DNA from: Tetracentron sinense
Lineage: Eukaryota; Streptophyta; Magnoliopsida; Trochodendrales; Trochodendraceae
Assembly (NCBI GenBank): GCA_015143295.1
Contig: CM026554.1
Location: 27,063,215 to 27,127,214, forward strand
DNA: 64,000 nucleotides
Direction of reading: 5' to 3'
Within the stretch, counting starts at the first letter, position 1. Each line of letters begins with the position of its first letter. Below the pieces are notes generated by a model. That model did no database searches. It had not been told where the DNA came from and saw only the letters and a list, made by a program, of their open reading frames with translations. Shown here in pieces: positions 44,321 to 55,151 of this stretch. Made by a program: the position numbers and the translations under genes.

Positions 44321-46878
44321 TGTCGTGACCCAAAACCCACCCTAGAAGTTAGAGTGAACTTTGGACGACTAATCATGGCTTACATGACTTGCTTGACAAA
44401 CCAACCTGCAAAAACCCACAGAGCATATACAATAGAGGATATAAACAGCGGAAACATACTCTAACGTAGCACAGCGGAAGTCTAAACAAGCCTCTATGTA
44501 TATACGAATCCAAGTTTACACAAAAGGAATCCAAAAGAAAGTGCGGACAGACCCGCCAAAATACATGAATATAATCACTCATGCTCACCCACAGCTAATC
44601 CACTCAGAATCTAACACCACCTACTGATAACCCTCTACGGGAGGTTCCTCCAAAGGGTCCTCGACGTACTCCTCTTCCACCCATGGACCAGGAGCACAAA
44701 CATCAAATGGAGTAGCAGCTCCCTCAGAACCTGCCGACATAAGAAGTACGGCTGAGCATGAAATACTCAGCGGGTACTAAATACTAACCAACAATCATAG
44801 TATACAGATAGCATTCATAAAGTAGGAAACAAATTTCATATATAGAACAGGAAAAATTTATATCATACAAGGAAGTAAAGCAATTTATAATCATGCTTGT
44901 ATTTCATGAAAAGCCGATAACACCCTTGAAAACACCGTGCACTTGACTTGGCTTGAAATATCTTTTCGTACTTGAAAGCTTGTCGTGTTTGTCTTACTTG
45001 ATCTTGTCGAGCGTGTCGTACGTGTCATGTCATGCATGTCATGCGTGCTTGTTTGTGATCATGTAACTTGTGAGATACACTTGTGAGATATCCTTGTGAG
45101 ATGCCTTGAGAGGGAAGGGAGACCCTTCTTTATGCAATGCACTTGCGAGGGAAGGGAGACCCTTCTTCATGATATGTATGTACTTGCGAGGGAAGGGAGG
45201 CCCTTCTTCATGATATGCACTTGTGAGTGAGGGGAGACCCCTCGTGGAACGTTGGTTCTTGTTTTCTTGTGAAAAGCGAGGTAAAACATATCGTAGGATA
45301 TGTCCCACCTCTAACCATGTTCTTGAAAACCTCGATAAATCATGTCATGCATGTCGTGCTCGTGGGAACCGTGTACATACTTGCATTTGGAATTAAATAT
45401 GACATTTGGGTAATTTCACAACACATATAACATCAATGATTGAGCAATGTAATATTCATATCATTTAGGGAAAGCAAGAAAACACACTATCATAGACCCT
45501 AGCAATATTCATAATTTATTAGGCATGCATTTCCTAATTTACAACTCACTTTATTCACCTTGGCATTTCATCAAACATGGTGTATTCATTATTCATTTAA
45601 ACCTAAATCATGTTTTTCTAGGTGGGTTATACTCACATCACACTTGTATGTTCATTATTAGTACAATGCCCTTTCCCATTCATTCATCAGATCATCCACA
45701 CGGCATCCATTCGCCAACATCCACCTCCATTCACCATTCATACCACCAATCTCATAACACGTATATAAGCGAAGGAAAACCAGAAGGAATAAAGGAGAAG
45801 AGAAGCTATAACTAGGAGGGTAGCAAAGAGTACCGACCTTGAAGAAATGAGGAAGAAACCCCTTCCAAAAACGACCGTGAGGTGCTGCCCTAGCTTGAGG
45901 AGATGCTCCTCACGAGTTTGTGCCTTGATCTTGAAGAAAAATGGGCTTGAGTGGAGTGTGGGTTCACAAACCCTTTGATTTCTCTCCCAAATGGAAACCC
46001 TAGGTTGGAATCGCCTTCTCCCCTTTCTCCTATTCTCTCAAACTCTCTAAGTGTCAAATGATGCCCTAAGGGCTCGGGTTAAACTCTTAAGGTAAGAGTA
46101 AACCGACCAAAAGACCATAATACCCTTACTGAAATTTCTGCAAAAACGCGAGTGCTGAACACGTTGTGCTGTGAACAGTGCCGAACACGTTGTGCTATGA
46201 ACAGTGCCGAACACGTTGCTGTGAACAGTGCCGAACACGTTGTGCTGTGAACAGTGCCAAACACGTTGTGCTGTGAACAGTGCTGAACACGTTGTGCTGT
46301 GAACAGTGCCGCACACGTTGTGCTGTGAACAGTGCCAAACACATTGTGCTGTGAACAGTGCTGAACATGTTGTGCTGTGAATAGTGCCGAGCACGTTGTG
46401 CTGAGCTCGTTGTCCGTTGTCTTATGTACAACGTACCCGTTGTGAGCTGTACAACGTACTCGTTGTTTGCTGTACAACGCACACGTTGTCTGCTGCACGA
46501 CGTACCCGTTGTCTGTTGCACAACGGATGCACAATGTACACGTTGTGAGCTGTACAACGTAACGTTGTCTGCTGCACGACGTACCCGTTGTCTGTTGCAC
46601 AACGGATGCACAACGTACACGTTATCAGAGCTAGAGCTACGTTCTTAGTGCCTTCCGAGCTACGATTGCCTACAGGTCCAGACTGTTTTGGCCATATCTT
46701 TTGACTCGTTCGTCCGATTTTGACGATTCAACTTGCGTTGGGTTCATACTTCGAAAAGGAACATTTCTGTCATTTCGAAATTTCCAATTTCTTCCTTATT
46801 TATTAATTATACTTCTTTAAAGGCAAAATGGCAACGAAAGTGCCATGTATTAAGTATGAAAAAGTCTGGGGCTCTACA
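44321..46878 (-). mobile_element. Element I: solo LTR with chimeric composition
   Basis: 2558 bp, tgtcgtgacc to ggctctaca, with perfect TSD ctcac at 44316-44320 and 46879-46883. It is inserted between protease and RT of G. Its right half (minus-strand U3), including the acgttgtg array at 46150-46630, is nearly the same as in F. Its left half (R/U5), with the gaagggtctccctt repeat at 45090-45240 and the inverted-repeat motif at 44747-44777, matches H and K. Frames at 45525-45815 and 46047-46648 are LTR noise. Confidence 0.93.
46150..46630. promoter_or_regulatory. Palindromic U3 array in solo LTR I
   Basis: There are about ten copies of the 24-bp unit with gttgtgctgtgaacagtgcc, followed by acgttgtctgctgcac/acaacgtaccc units, often as inverted pairs. 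It is longer than the matching array in F. The several overlapping minus-strand frames across it are repeat-encoded. Confidence 0.75.
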
Positions 46879-47315
46879 CTCACAACCGGGATAGCTGAGG
46901 AGTCTCATGCCTCCGGATTTGCGAGACTTAGAGCCGCTAAACGGGTTATATCTCTCCTTCAAAGTCCACAAAAATGGAATGGCTTGCCGCCCTCTAGCTT
47001 AAATTTCACCATCTTTTCAAAACAAGCCACGTGCTTGTGGTGTGCAACTAGCCAATCCATCCCGAGAATAACATCGAAGTCCAAGTCTTGAAACCCAAGG
47101 ATGATCAAATCAATCGGCAATTCATACTGCCCAACTTGCACTATACAATTCCCGTATCCTCGGTCTGTATCCACCGACTTGCCAAGCAAAGTCGAAATGG
47201 TTAACTCGTGACGTAGGCGACTCAGCTCAGACGCAAAGCCTTTGGCAAAGCTGGGTGACACAAAGGAATATGTCGATCAATACATGAGCTAGACACTCGC
47301 TTACTAGCAATACGC
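46879..47315 (-). pseudogene. Element G: aspartic protease
   Basis: After the intron-like segment, the frame starts G-V-L-L-V-S-E-C-L-A-H-V-L-I-D, the strand that carries the catalytic Asp of a retropepsin. The following T-G-S-T residues are destroyed by a substitution and frameshift near 47270, so the D-T-G triad is lost. The rest is well kept: [60 protein letters not shown] and FKLEGGKPFHF. The link to RT ([16 protein letters not shown]) runs up to the insertion point of I. The product would process Gag-Pol. Confidence 0.9.
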
Positions 47316-47458
47316 CTGTGCATTGTAATTAGCTACATCAATAGATTTCAAGTAAAACATACATCGAGCATAAGTAGAATAATATACATGTACGTATACA
47401 TATACAACATACAACAAACAGCAGTTCACACTTGAAGAAGTTAAAATTTTTCGCGTAC
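47316..47458 (-). other. Element G: putative intron between gag and protease
   Basis: On the minus strand the segment starts GTACGCG after caag and ends ATGCACAG before gcgtattg. It is 143 bp and T-rich. Removal joins phase-1 codon g|gc and gives Gag ...DVVQ-G-VLLVSEC..., in frame with protease. Without removal, the gag frame reads through and stops at 47304-47306, just past the 3' splice site. The same arrangement is seen in E and K. A branch-like gctaat lies about 15 bases before the AG. Splicing itself is inferred. Confidence 0.65.
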
Positions 47459-48718
47459 CTTGCACAACATCGTCAGATGCCTGTGTGTCCCATTCTATCA
47501 AGGCAAAGACCTGGCCCTGGTTAGCCCTGCGAGGCTGTTGTGTGGTCTGTGTGGGCCGCACAGGTCTAGATGCAGAAGCCTGTGAAGACCCTTGCAGAGT
47601 AGTCTGCTGAACTGGGGGCCTACCTCCTTGAGGTTGAAACCGTGACTGTCGGTGTGGGAAATCTCTCATCATTTGGCCTTGCTCTTCACAATGGAAGCAT
47701 CCTCCCGGTGCTCTCCGACACTCGCTAGTCGGGTGTCTTCAGCTACAACAAATCACACTCCTCAAAAGATGAAGAGGATGTAGGCGGCACATGTCTAGTG
47801 CCCTGAGAAAAAGCGAGGTGAGGTGCCTGTGAAGTAGTAGGACGAGGTGCTGGCAATGCAAAAGGAGGCCTCTATGTCGGTGTAGGCCTAGGAGCTAGAT
47901 ACGAGGATGTCCTGGCTCTTTTCTCCGGTGGTGCTGAGCCATTAGACTAACTCTTTTGCATAGCTCTCCCAGAGTAACTTTCTCTTCTCTTAAGAAACTC
48001 CTTTGAGTTCCTCTCAAGGATTCTCGCCTTTCCCACAATCTCCCTCCAAGATTCCACTTGGAGTATGGAAACTCGGCCCTTGATGAAGGGTTTTAACCCA
48101 TTCTCAAAAATCTGGACTCACATCTCCTCCGTCATGATCAAGTGTGGTGCAAATCGGGATAACTCAACAAACTTGGCTCATACTCGGCCACACTCATGTC
48201 TCCTAGTACTAAGGTCATGAACTCCATCTCCTTCTGTTGTTTGACAACTTGGGGAAGTACTGCCCATAGAAGGCATCAAGGAATTCACCCCAAGTCCACA
48301 GCTCTCCCGCCCTAGCAGTGTCTCTTTGTCTCAACACCGCTCTCCACCAATGATCGGCTTCTCCTTCCATCATAAAGGTAGCCCAATCTACTCTTTGCTC
48401 ATTGGTACAGCGAAGAGCACAAAATATTATCTCTAGTTGTATAATCCATGTCTTTGCAACCATGGGATCTGTGGTCCCATAGAAGGTAGGTGGATGTAAC
48501 CTTCGGAATGCCTCGAGTCCCGAAGTGTGATGAGGTGGATGTGGATGCCCCAAAGCAGTAATAGCAGTAGGCTGTCGGGCTGCTAGCATGGTGATGGTCT
48601 CAACCATAGTATTTAGCAACTGAGATATATCGAGTTGATCGTCACCCGATGGAGGGTCTCCTTCATTACTGTTGCCCAGAGTTTGGTAACCGCGACCCCG
48701 TCCACTACCACGTCTCAT
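47459..48718 (-). pseudogene. Element G: gag
   Basis: The start at 48718 is MRRGSGRGRG, preferred over the ATG at 48781 because E and K gag start the same way. The capsid region SGLEAFRRLHPPTFYGTTDP, VDWATFMMEGEADHWW and TWGEFLDAFYGQYFP lies at residues 55-160. Frameshifts follow from about 48220. The zinc knuckle near 47690 reads CFHCEEQGQMMRDF, with His to Gln and the last Cys to Phe. The proline/glutamine-rich tail ends in NQGQVFALIEWDTQASDDVV before the putative intron. The leader at 48719-49040 ends in a decayed PBS. Confidence 0.9.
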
Positions 48719-49040
48719 GATAATCCTGAGAACAGTAGCAGAACATGAGTCTAACTTGGAAACCAACTTCATCTCAATCATAACTTCAAGCTCATTTCAT
48801 ATTCATATGATATATAATAGTAATACATCGAGGTATACATTGTAATAGATAAGCATATAATTTGTGGTTCTAGCGTAGGATACTAAGTTCGGTTTGAACC
48901 CAACCGGTTATGGACTAAGACTAAGAATTAGTCTACACTTAGAATACAACTCTTTAGAATGACCCTAATGCCTCGTTCAATCATGGTATCAGTTCTAAGT
49001 GACCCTATGGACTCTAATGCCTAGGCTTTGATACAACCTC

Positions 49041-51447
49041 TGTCACAACCCAAAATACCCCCTACGAGTTAGGGATACTTTGGCTCGTGATGTGCCGTAT
49101 CCAATACCAAACAATCCTGCAATAATATCCAAGGCATCACATAATAGAATCATAAATAGTGCGGAAGCTTAAATCCAGGTGCGGTAACCCAAAATTTTAT
49201 TTTTCTATATATACTCTGTATTGTATTCCAAGTTTGTATATACATAACAAAAGTAAAGGTGGACATGCCCACCTATCAAAATATAGAATAGTAATGCTCT
49301 CTCTCTATCGATAATCACCCTAAAAGGGCCAGTGGTCTAAGTCCCTTGCCTCCTCCTGAGGCTCCACATATGATTCCTCCTCGCCATAATCTTACTCTAT
49401 CTAAGGCCCTTGATCACAGATGTACCTACCGACATAATATGTACGGCTGAGCATGGAATACTCAGTGAGCCAAAACTGCTAGTTAACAATGCTATCATAA
49501 TCAAAATATTACATACAATTGCATAAAGGAATACTAATCATAAAATTCATGCTTAAAATCCTGTCATGGAAAACCTTTCTTAAAACTTGTTCATTTCAAG
49601 GAAAACACTGTCTTATGCATGCTTATGAGTTCTTATGAATGGTTGTGAGTCTCATGTTTTCTTATGAGTTATTGTCAGCTTTCGAGTTCTTATAACTTTT
49701 CTTGTGAGCATACGAGTTGTTATGAGTTCTTCACTAGTGGCACCCTTCGTACCATCCCACTAAACTCCCACCCAAAGTAGCTTGGAAATATCAAATGGTT
49801 AGTGGTGCTCCTTGGGCCGTCCCACTAGCTTACGAGTTCTTACAAGTTTTTGTGAGCTTATTCTTATGAGCTTAGGATCCTTGGAGATATATGTAAGATC
49901 TTAGACTTATGAAATTCTTATGAGTTCTTGAAGTAACCGATCTTAGAAATATCAACCCAAAGTTCGGCTTTGTCAAATGCTTATGCTTCTTTCTTATGAA
50001 TTGCCTTTGAAAAAAACCTTGTTCGTTATTCTTGAATACATGTTTATGCAAAAACTCGATCATGCAAAACTTATCTTGCATGGAGTGCTTGTGCGCATCA
50101 TCATGTATATATATGTATTGAAAACTTTAAAAAACTTATATGAATTCATATCAAACATATTAGCATTGTAGCATCATCGGATAATTCTAGAACCTAGCAC
50201 ATTTCCATTCATTTCATCACATCATCAATACCATAGCTTTTAAGCCTAATTCATCACATCATACTTAAAATCGTGCTTTATTTGGAGATAATAACATTTA
50301 CTTGCAAATATAGCCATATTAATCATCTTACTGAAAAACCACCAAATCACTTACCCTTATTTACTCATTTGATCATAATCTAGTTTTACACAAATCCCTC
50401 ATTTACCATTTGTATCATATTAAAGCTAAAATCACCTATTTAATCATCTATTCAATCTTAGTATGATAACAAAGCTAGATAGTAGGTTTACTTACTTTTT
50501 GGAACAACTCCTAGGTTGAAGAAAGCCCTTGAGTAGAATCCCTACTTGCTTGAGGAAGATCCTTCCTTGATTTGTGCTCCTCTTGATTCTCAACCCCAAA
50601 ACCCTCTTTGGAAATCTCATCTTCTTCCTTTCCTCTCTCTTGAACTCTTCTTAGGTTTAGAGTAAACCAAAACCTCCAAAACAATCTTCTATTTATAGGT
50701 AAAGGGGTGAAAACCCCAAAAAAAATCTCACAAAAGGAAACAAAATCGTGCATTTACGATCATTCATAGACATCTACGATCGTTCGTAGCTTTCTATGAT
50801 CGTTCTTAGGTTTCTACCATCGATCGTAGCTTCACCAGTGAGTTTTTAGGAATTTCTGGGCTTTACGATCAATCGCAGCAACTCTACGATCATTCGTAGG
50901 TCCCATACAAACGATTGCAACTTTTGCAGGAAGTTTCCAGATTTTTGCGTTTCGGCCATAACTTTTAACTCCCTTATCAGATTTTGACAATTCAACTTGC
51001 ATTAGATTCTTCTTATAAAGGAGAAATTTTTTTTATCTAATAACCAAATCCTAATTTTGGGTTTTTAATTACCTAAATAGGCTCTAAAATCAACTAATCC
51101 AAAAATGGATTTCAGTAATACCTGTTTTCAACAAATCCAACTTTTGAAATCGGACTTTTGACTCAACCCCAGCTCAAAATCTGGAAAAGTGATCAACATG
51201 AACATCAAAGAGGGTTCCAATACATTTTCAAAAATTCAAGAATCGCTCAATTCCAACCAACAGTGAGAGAACTAGAGCTATTTAAAGTTGAGGGTATGCA
51301 AAGGCATAACCCTTATTGATACTTAAGAGTAGTTTATACTCTTACTTTCTTCATTCCAAACACCCATACACTAAAATATACATTATAAAAGATTTTAATA
51401 CATGTCATCATTCATTATAGCAAGCCATCAAGATCCGGGGTTCTATA
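49041..51447 (-). mobile_element. Element G: 5' LTR
   Basis: 2407 bp, tgtcacaacc to ggttctata (terminal CA changed to TA). It matches 36613-39162 throughout, with one copy instead of two of the 119-bp unit. The adjoining primer site (about 49024-49036, ttgtatcaaagcc on the minus strand) is a decayed iMet site. The palindromic array is at 50755-50920 and the inverted-repeat motif at 49441-49470. Confidence 0.93.
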
Positions 51448-51548
51448 GAGGCCCTCACCGTCCACACGGCCGCCTCGTCAAGAAACTCAAGGCCGAGTCT
51501 TTGGCTTGTCAAAAAGAGACGCACGTGCATCAAACGATGTCGTGTAAG
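51448..51548 (+). pseudogene. Element E: 3' end of gag
   Basis: After G, the gag of E resumes at ccgcctcgtcaag and aligns with the last gag codons of K (ccgcctcgccag ... gatgtggtgcaag). It ends at gatgtcgtgtaag: the Gln codon before the putative splice site is TAA here, another C to T stop. Confidence 0.75.
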
Positions 51549-51686
51549 GTACGTTAGAATCCTAAAGTCTTCAAGTTGTGAATGCCTACTATTATATGAT
51601 ATGATTGTTTGTGTGTACAATATGCTACTTATACACAAGGTATATTCTTGTTGAAATGCATTGATGTGAATCATTTAACTACACAG
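51549..51686 (+). other. Element E: putative intron between gag and protease
   Basis: It starts GTACGTTAG after taag and ends TTTAACTACACAG before acgctctattag; 138 bp, AT-rich. Joining gives phase 1 and continues into [14 protein letters not shown] ttaac branch-like motif lies about ten bases before the AG. The interior sequence is unlike that of the G and K copies, while position, phase, splice sites and length are kept. Confidence 0.65.
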
Positions 51687-52537
51687 ACGCTCTATTAGTG
51701 AATGAATGTCTAGCCCGAGTGTTGATCGACATAGGATCCACTCATTCTTTCATCTCACCTAGTTTTGCAAAGGGATTTTCATGCGAGCCTAGTCCGTTGG
51801 AGCGTGAGTTGACCATTTCGACTCCGCTTGATAAGTCGGTTGATACGGACCGGATATTCAAGGATTGTATAGTTCAAGTGGGAAAGAATGAGTTATTGGC
51901 CGACCTGATCATCCTAGAGTTTCAAGACTTGGACTTTGATGTCATTCTTGTGATGGATTGGCTATCGACTCATAACGGACATATGGCATGCTTTGAGAAG
52001 ATGGTGAATTTCAAGCTGGAAGGAGCTAAGCCTTTTCATTTCCAAGGGTTGTAGAGGAGAAACATTGCTCACTTCACAGCTTTAAGCTTAGCGAACCCAG
52101 AGGCACAACACTCCTCAGCCATTCCGGTTGTGAGCGAGTTCTTGGATGTATTCCCATAGGATTTTCCTGGATTGTCTCCAGATCGAGAAATTGAGTTTGC
52201 GATAGAGCTTGCTCCTACCACAGCTCCGATTTCAAGGGCACCGTATAAATTGGCCCCAATAGAACTTAAATAGTTGAAAGAGCAAATCAAAGAGTTACAA
52301 CAACTTGGTTTCATCCGACCAAGTGTGTCACCATGGGGATCAACTATACTCTTTGTGAAGAAGAAGGATGGGTCGATGAGGATGTGCATCCATTACTGGC
52401 AGTTGAACAAGGTCACAATCAAGAATCGTTATCCCTTGCCTCGGATAGACGACTTATTTGACCAACTGAAGGGAGTAAGATTTTTTTCCAAGATTGATCT
52501 TAGATCGAGGTATCACCAATTGAAGTTCAAGGCAGAT
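51687..52537 (+). pseudogene. Element E: protease and N-terminal RT
   Basis: Protease: [20 protein letters not shown], with D-I-G in place of the catalytic D-T-G (a single C to T change would do it), then SPSFAKGFSCEP, CIVQVGKNELLADLIILEFQ and FDVILVMDWLSTHN. A stop at 52052-52054 ends the frame. RT follows with stops near 52157 and 52271: [78 protein letters not shown]. Element K interrupts at 52537; the last five bases, cagat, are duplicated on the other side. Confidence 0.92.
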
Positions 52538-54795
52538 TGTAGAGCCCCAGACTTTTCATGCTTAATACATGGCACTTTTGTAGCCAATTTACCTTTAAAG
52601 TAGTACAATTAATAAATAAGGAAGAAATTGAAAATTCTGAAATGTTGAAAATGTTCCTTTTCGAAGTACGAACCCAACGCAAGTTGAATTGTCGAAATCC
52701 GACGAGCGAGTCAAAAGATATGGCCAAAACAGTTTGGACCTGCAGGCAACCGATTGCTCGGTCCATGGAGCAATTGATCGGTCCAAAACCGATCGATCGG
52801 AGGCTATCGACTGGTCGAAAAATTTGTATGAGGAAATTTTCCAGAGAGTTGATTTTTGGTCGAGAGCTCGGTCAATTCACCGATCGCTCGGTAGGCAACC
52901 GATCGATCGGTCATAAACACCGATCGCTCGGTCTTCGTGTTTTTGCAGAAATTTCATTAAGGGTGTTTTCGTCTTTTGGGCATTTCACCCTTTCCTATAT
53001 AGGATTGCTCAAGCCTTTAGGGCTCATTTACCACACTTAGAGGATATTAGAGAGGAAGAGAGAAGAGAAGGATTTTCCTAACCTAGGGTTTGATTTTGAG
53101 AAGAAATCAAAGGGTTTGTGAACCCTAGATCACCTCAAGCTTGGATTGCTTCAAGATTCCGGTTCAAGCACTCGTGGAGCACTCTCCTCAAGCTAGGGCA
53201 ACGACTCACGGACGTTTTGGAAGGGGATTCTTTCCCTCATTTGTCAAGTTCGGTACCTCTTGCTACCCTCCTAGTTATAGCTTTTTCTTTCTTCCCTTAT
53301 TCTTTGTACTCTTTGTTTTCTTTCATCCATAAATGTATTATGAGTTGAAATGGTGAATGTTGTGAATGGAGAGGGGTGTTGGTGATTGGATGCCATGTGT
53401 ATGATGTAATGAATGAAATGGGGAAGGGCATTGCACTAATAATAAACATACAAGCATGTTGTGAATATGGACCCACCTAGAAAAGCATGTGATAGGCTTA
53501 ACAAATAATGCACTCACCATGTTTGATGAAATGCCAAGGTGAAAGAAATAATTTGTAAATTAAGGAAATGCATGCTTAATTAATTGCAGAAATTGCTAGG
53601 ACCTATGATAGTGTGCCTTCTTGTTTACCCTAAATTACATTAATATTGAATTGCTCAAATGATTGATGTTCTATGTATTGTTAACTCTCCAAATGTCATA
53701 TTTAAATTTAAATGCAAGTATGTACACGCTTCCACGAGCACGACATGCATGACATGAATTTACCGAGGTTTTCAAGAATGAGGTTTAGAGGTGGGACATA
53801 TCCTACGATATGTTTTACCTCGCTTTTCACAAGAAAACAAGAACAGACATTCCACGAGGAGTCTCCCCTCACTCACAAGTGCATAGCATAAAGAAGGGCC
53901 TCCCTTCCCTCGTAAGTACATACATATCATGAAGAAGGGTCTCCCTTTCCTCTCAAGTGCATTGCATAAAGAAGGGTCTCCCTTCCCTCTCAAGGCATCT
54001 CACAAGCGCATCTCACAAGTACATCTTACAAGTGTATCTTACAAGTTACATGATCACAAGCAAGCACGCATGACATGCATGACATGACACGATCTACAAG
54101 AATCAAGCAAGATAGACAAGATGAGTTTTCAAGCACAAAAATGGTACTTAAGTCAAGTCAAGTACATGGTGTTTTCAAGGGTTTTATCGGCTTTTATAAA
54201 TGCAAGCATGATTATAAACTGCTTTACTTCCTTGTATGAAATGAATTGTTCCTGTTTAATATATATATGAATTGCTCCTGATTTATGGATTGCCATTTTT
54301 ATGCCATGACTATTGGTTAGTATTTGGTACCCGCTGAGTATTCCATGCTCAGCCATACTTCTCTGCCATACTTCTTATGTCGGCAGGTGAGAGCGGAGCA
54401 GCTACTCCATTCGATGTTTGTGCTCCGAGCCCTTGGGTGGAGGAGGAGTACGTCGAGGAACCTTTGGAGGAACCTCCGGTAGAGGGCTACTATTAGGTAG
54501 TGGTTGTAGATTCTGAGTGATAGAGCTGTGGGTGAGTTGAGAGAGATATGTCCATGTATTTTGGCGGGCATGTCCGCACTTCCTTTTGGTTTCCTTTTTG
54601 TATAAACTTGGATTTACGTATGTATATACATAGAGATTTGGTAGACTTCCGCTGTACCATGTTAGAGTATGTTTCCACTGTTTTTATCCTCTATTGTATA
54701 TGCTCTATGGGTTTTGTAGGTTGGTTTGTCAAGCAAGTCATGATTAGTCGTCCAAGATTCAATCTAACTCGTAGGGTGGGTTTTGGGTCATGATA
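52538..54795 (+). mobile_element. Element K: 5' LTR
   Basis: It starts tgtagagccc and ends gggtcatgata, where the 3' LTR ends gggtcacgaca. A TATA-like cctatatagg lies at 52994-53003. The ccgatcgctcggtc array is at 52745-52940, the 36-bp gaagggtctcccttcc repeat at about 53880-54000, and the inverted-repeat motif at 54331-54355. A short duplication (gccatacttct) lies at 54352-54375 and is absent from the 3' LTR. Confidence 0.95.
52745..52940. promoter_or_regulatory. Palindromic U3 array in the 5' LTR of K
   Basis: Copies of ccgatcgctcggtc, accgatcgatcggt and variants, about seven, sitting between the shared flanks caaaagatatggcc on the left and tttttgcagaaatttca on the right. The 3' LTR copy is at 60170-60360. 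The TATA-like box follows about 55 bp downstream. Confidence 0.65.
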
Positions 54796-54800
54796 AGAAG

Positions 54801-54812
54801 TGGTATCAGAGC
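54801..54812 (+). other. Element K: primer-binding site (tRNA-iMet)
   Basis: It reads TGGTATCAGAGC, five bases after the LTR end. The leader runs from here to the gag start at 55152 and has no other recognisable feature. Confidence 0.95.
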
Positions 54813-55151
54813 CTAGGCTTTAGGTCTCTAGGGTCACTTAGAATCTGATACCACGGCTTGACAAGAGCATATGTGAGGAAACAAGTTTGGAAGGAAGTAA
54901 GTCGGAAGCGAGTCGTGATCCAAGTGTAAGACTAAACTTTAGTCTTAGTCAAAATGGTTACTTCAACCAAGTACGAGTCTTAAGGACGCTAGAACACCAA
55001 GGTATAATATTATAACTACACCGATGGTTGTGATGCGATGTATATTAGTATTATACAATTAATACAAATTGAATTATTATGAACTGGAACTATGATAAAT
55101 TGTGGTTTCAAGTGAGACTCATGTGGTGCTATTGTTCTCAGGGCTTTAGTC

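Larger units (their letters stand above)
36613..51447 (-). mobile_element. Element G: Ty3/gypsy chromovirus, Tekay/Del-like (composite span)
   Basis: LTRs are 36613-39162 (3') and 49041-51447 (5'). The target duplication is imperfect: aaggc (36608-36612) and gaggc (51448-51452). On the minus strand the order is gag (48718-47459), intron-like segment (47458-47316), protease, RT, RNase H, integrase and chromodomain (ends near 39247). Solo LTRs H and I split RT and the protease-RT junction. The domain order with integrase after RNase H marks it as gypsy, and the chromodomain marks it as a chromovirus. Confidence 0.93.

Noticed and set aside
46047-46648. Several overlapping frames rich in repeated HCSQHNVF-like residues
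   Set aside because: They all arise from the 24-bp array in the U3 of solo LTR I, and the same frames occur in F at 32029-32432. No start, domain or context supports a gene.
54317-54678. Minus-strand frames in the LTRs of K (also at 61763-62079)
   Set aside because: They are present in both LTRs only because the LTRs are copies, and they have no domain.
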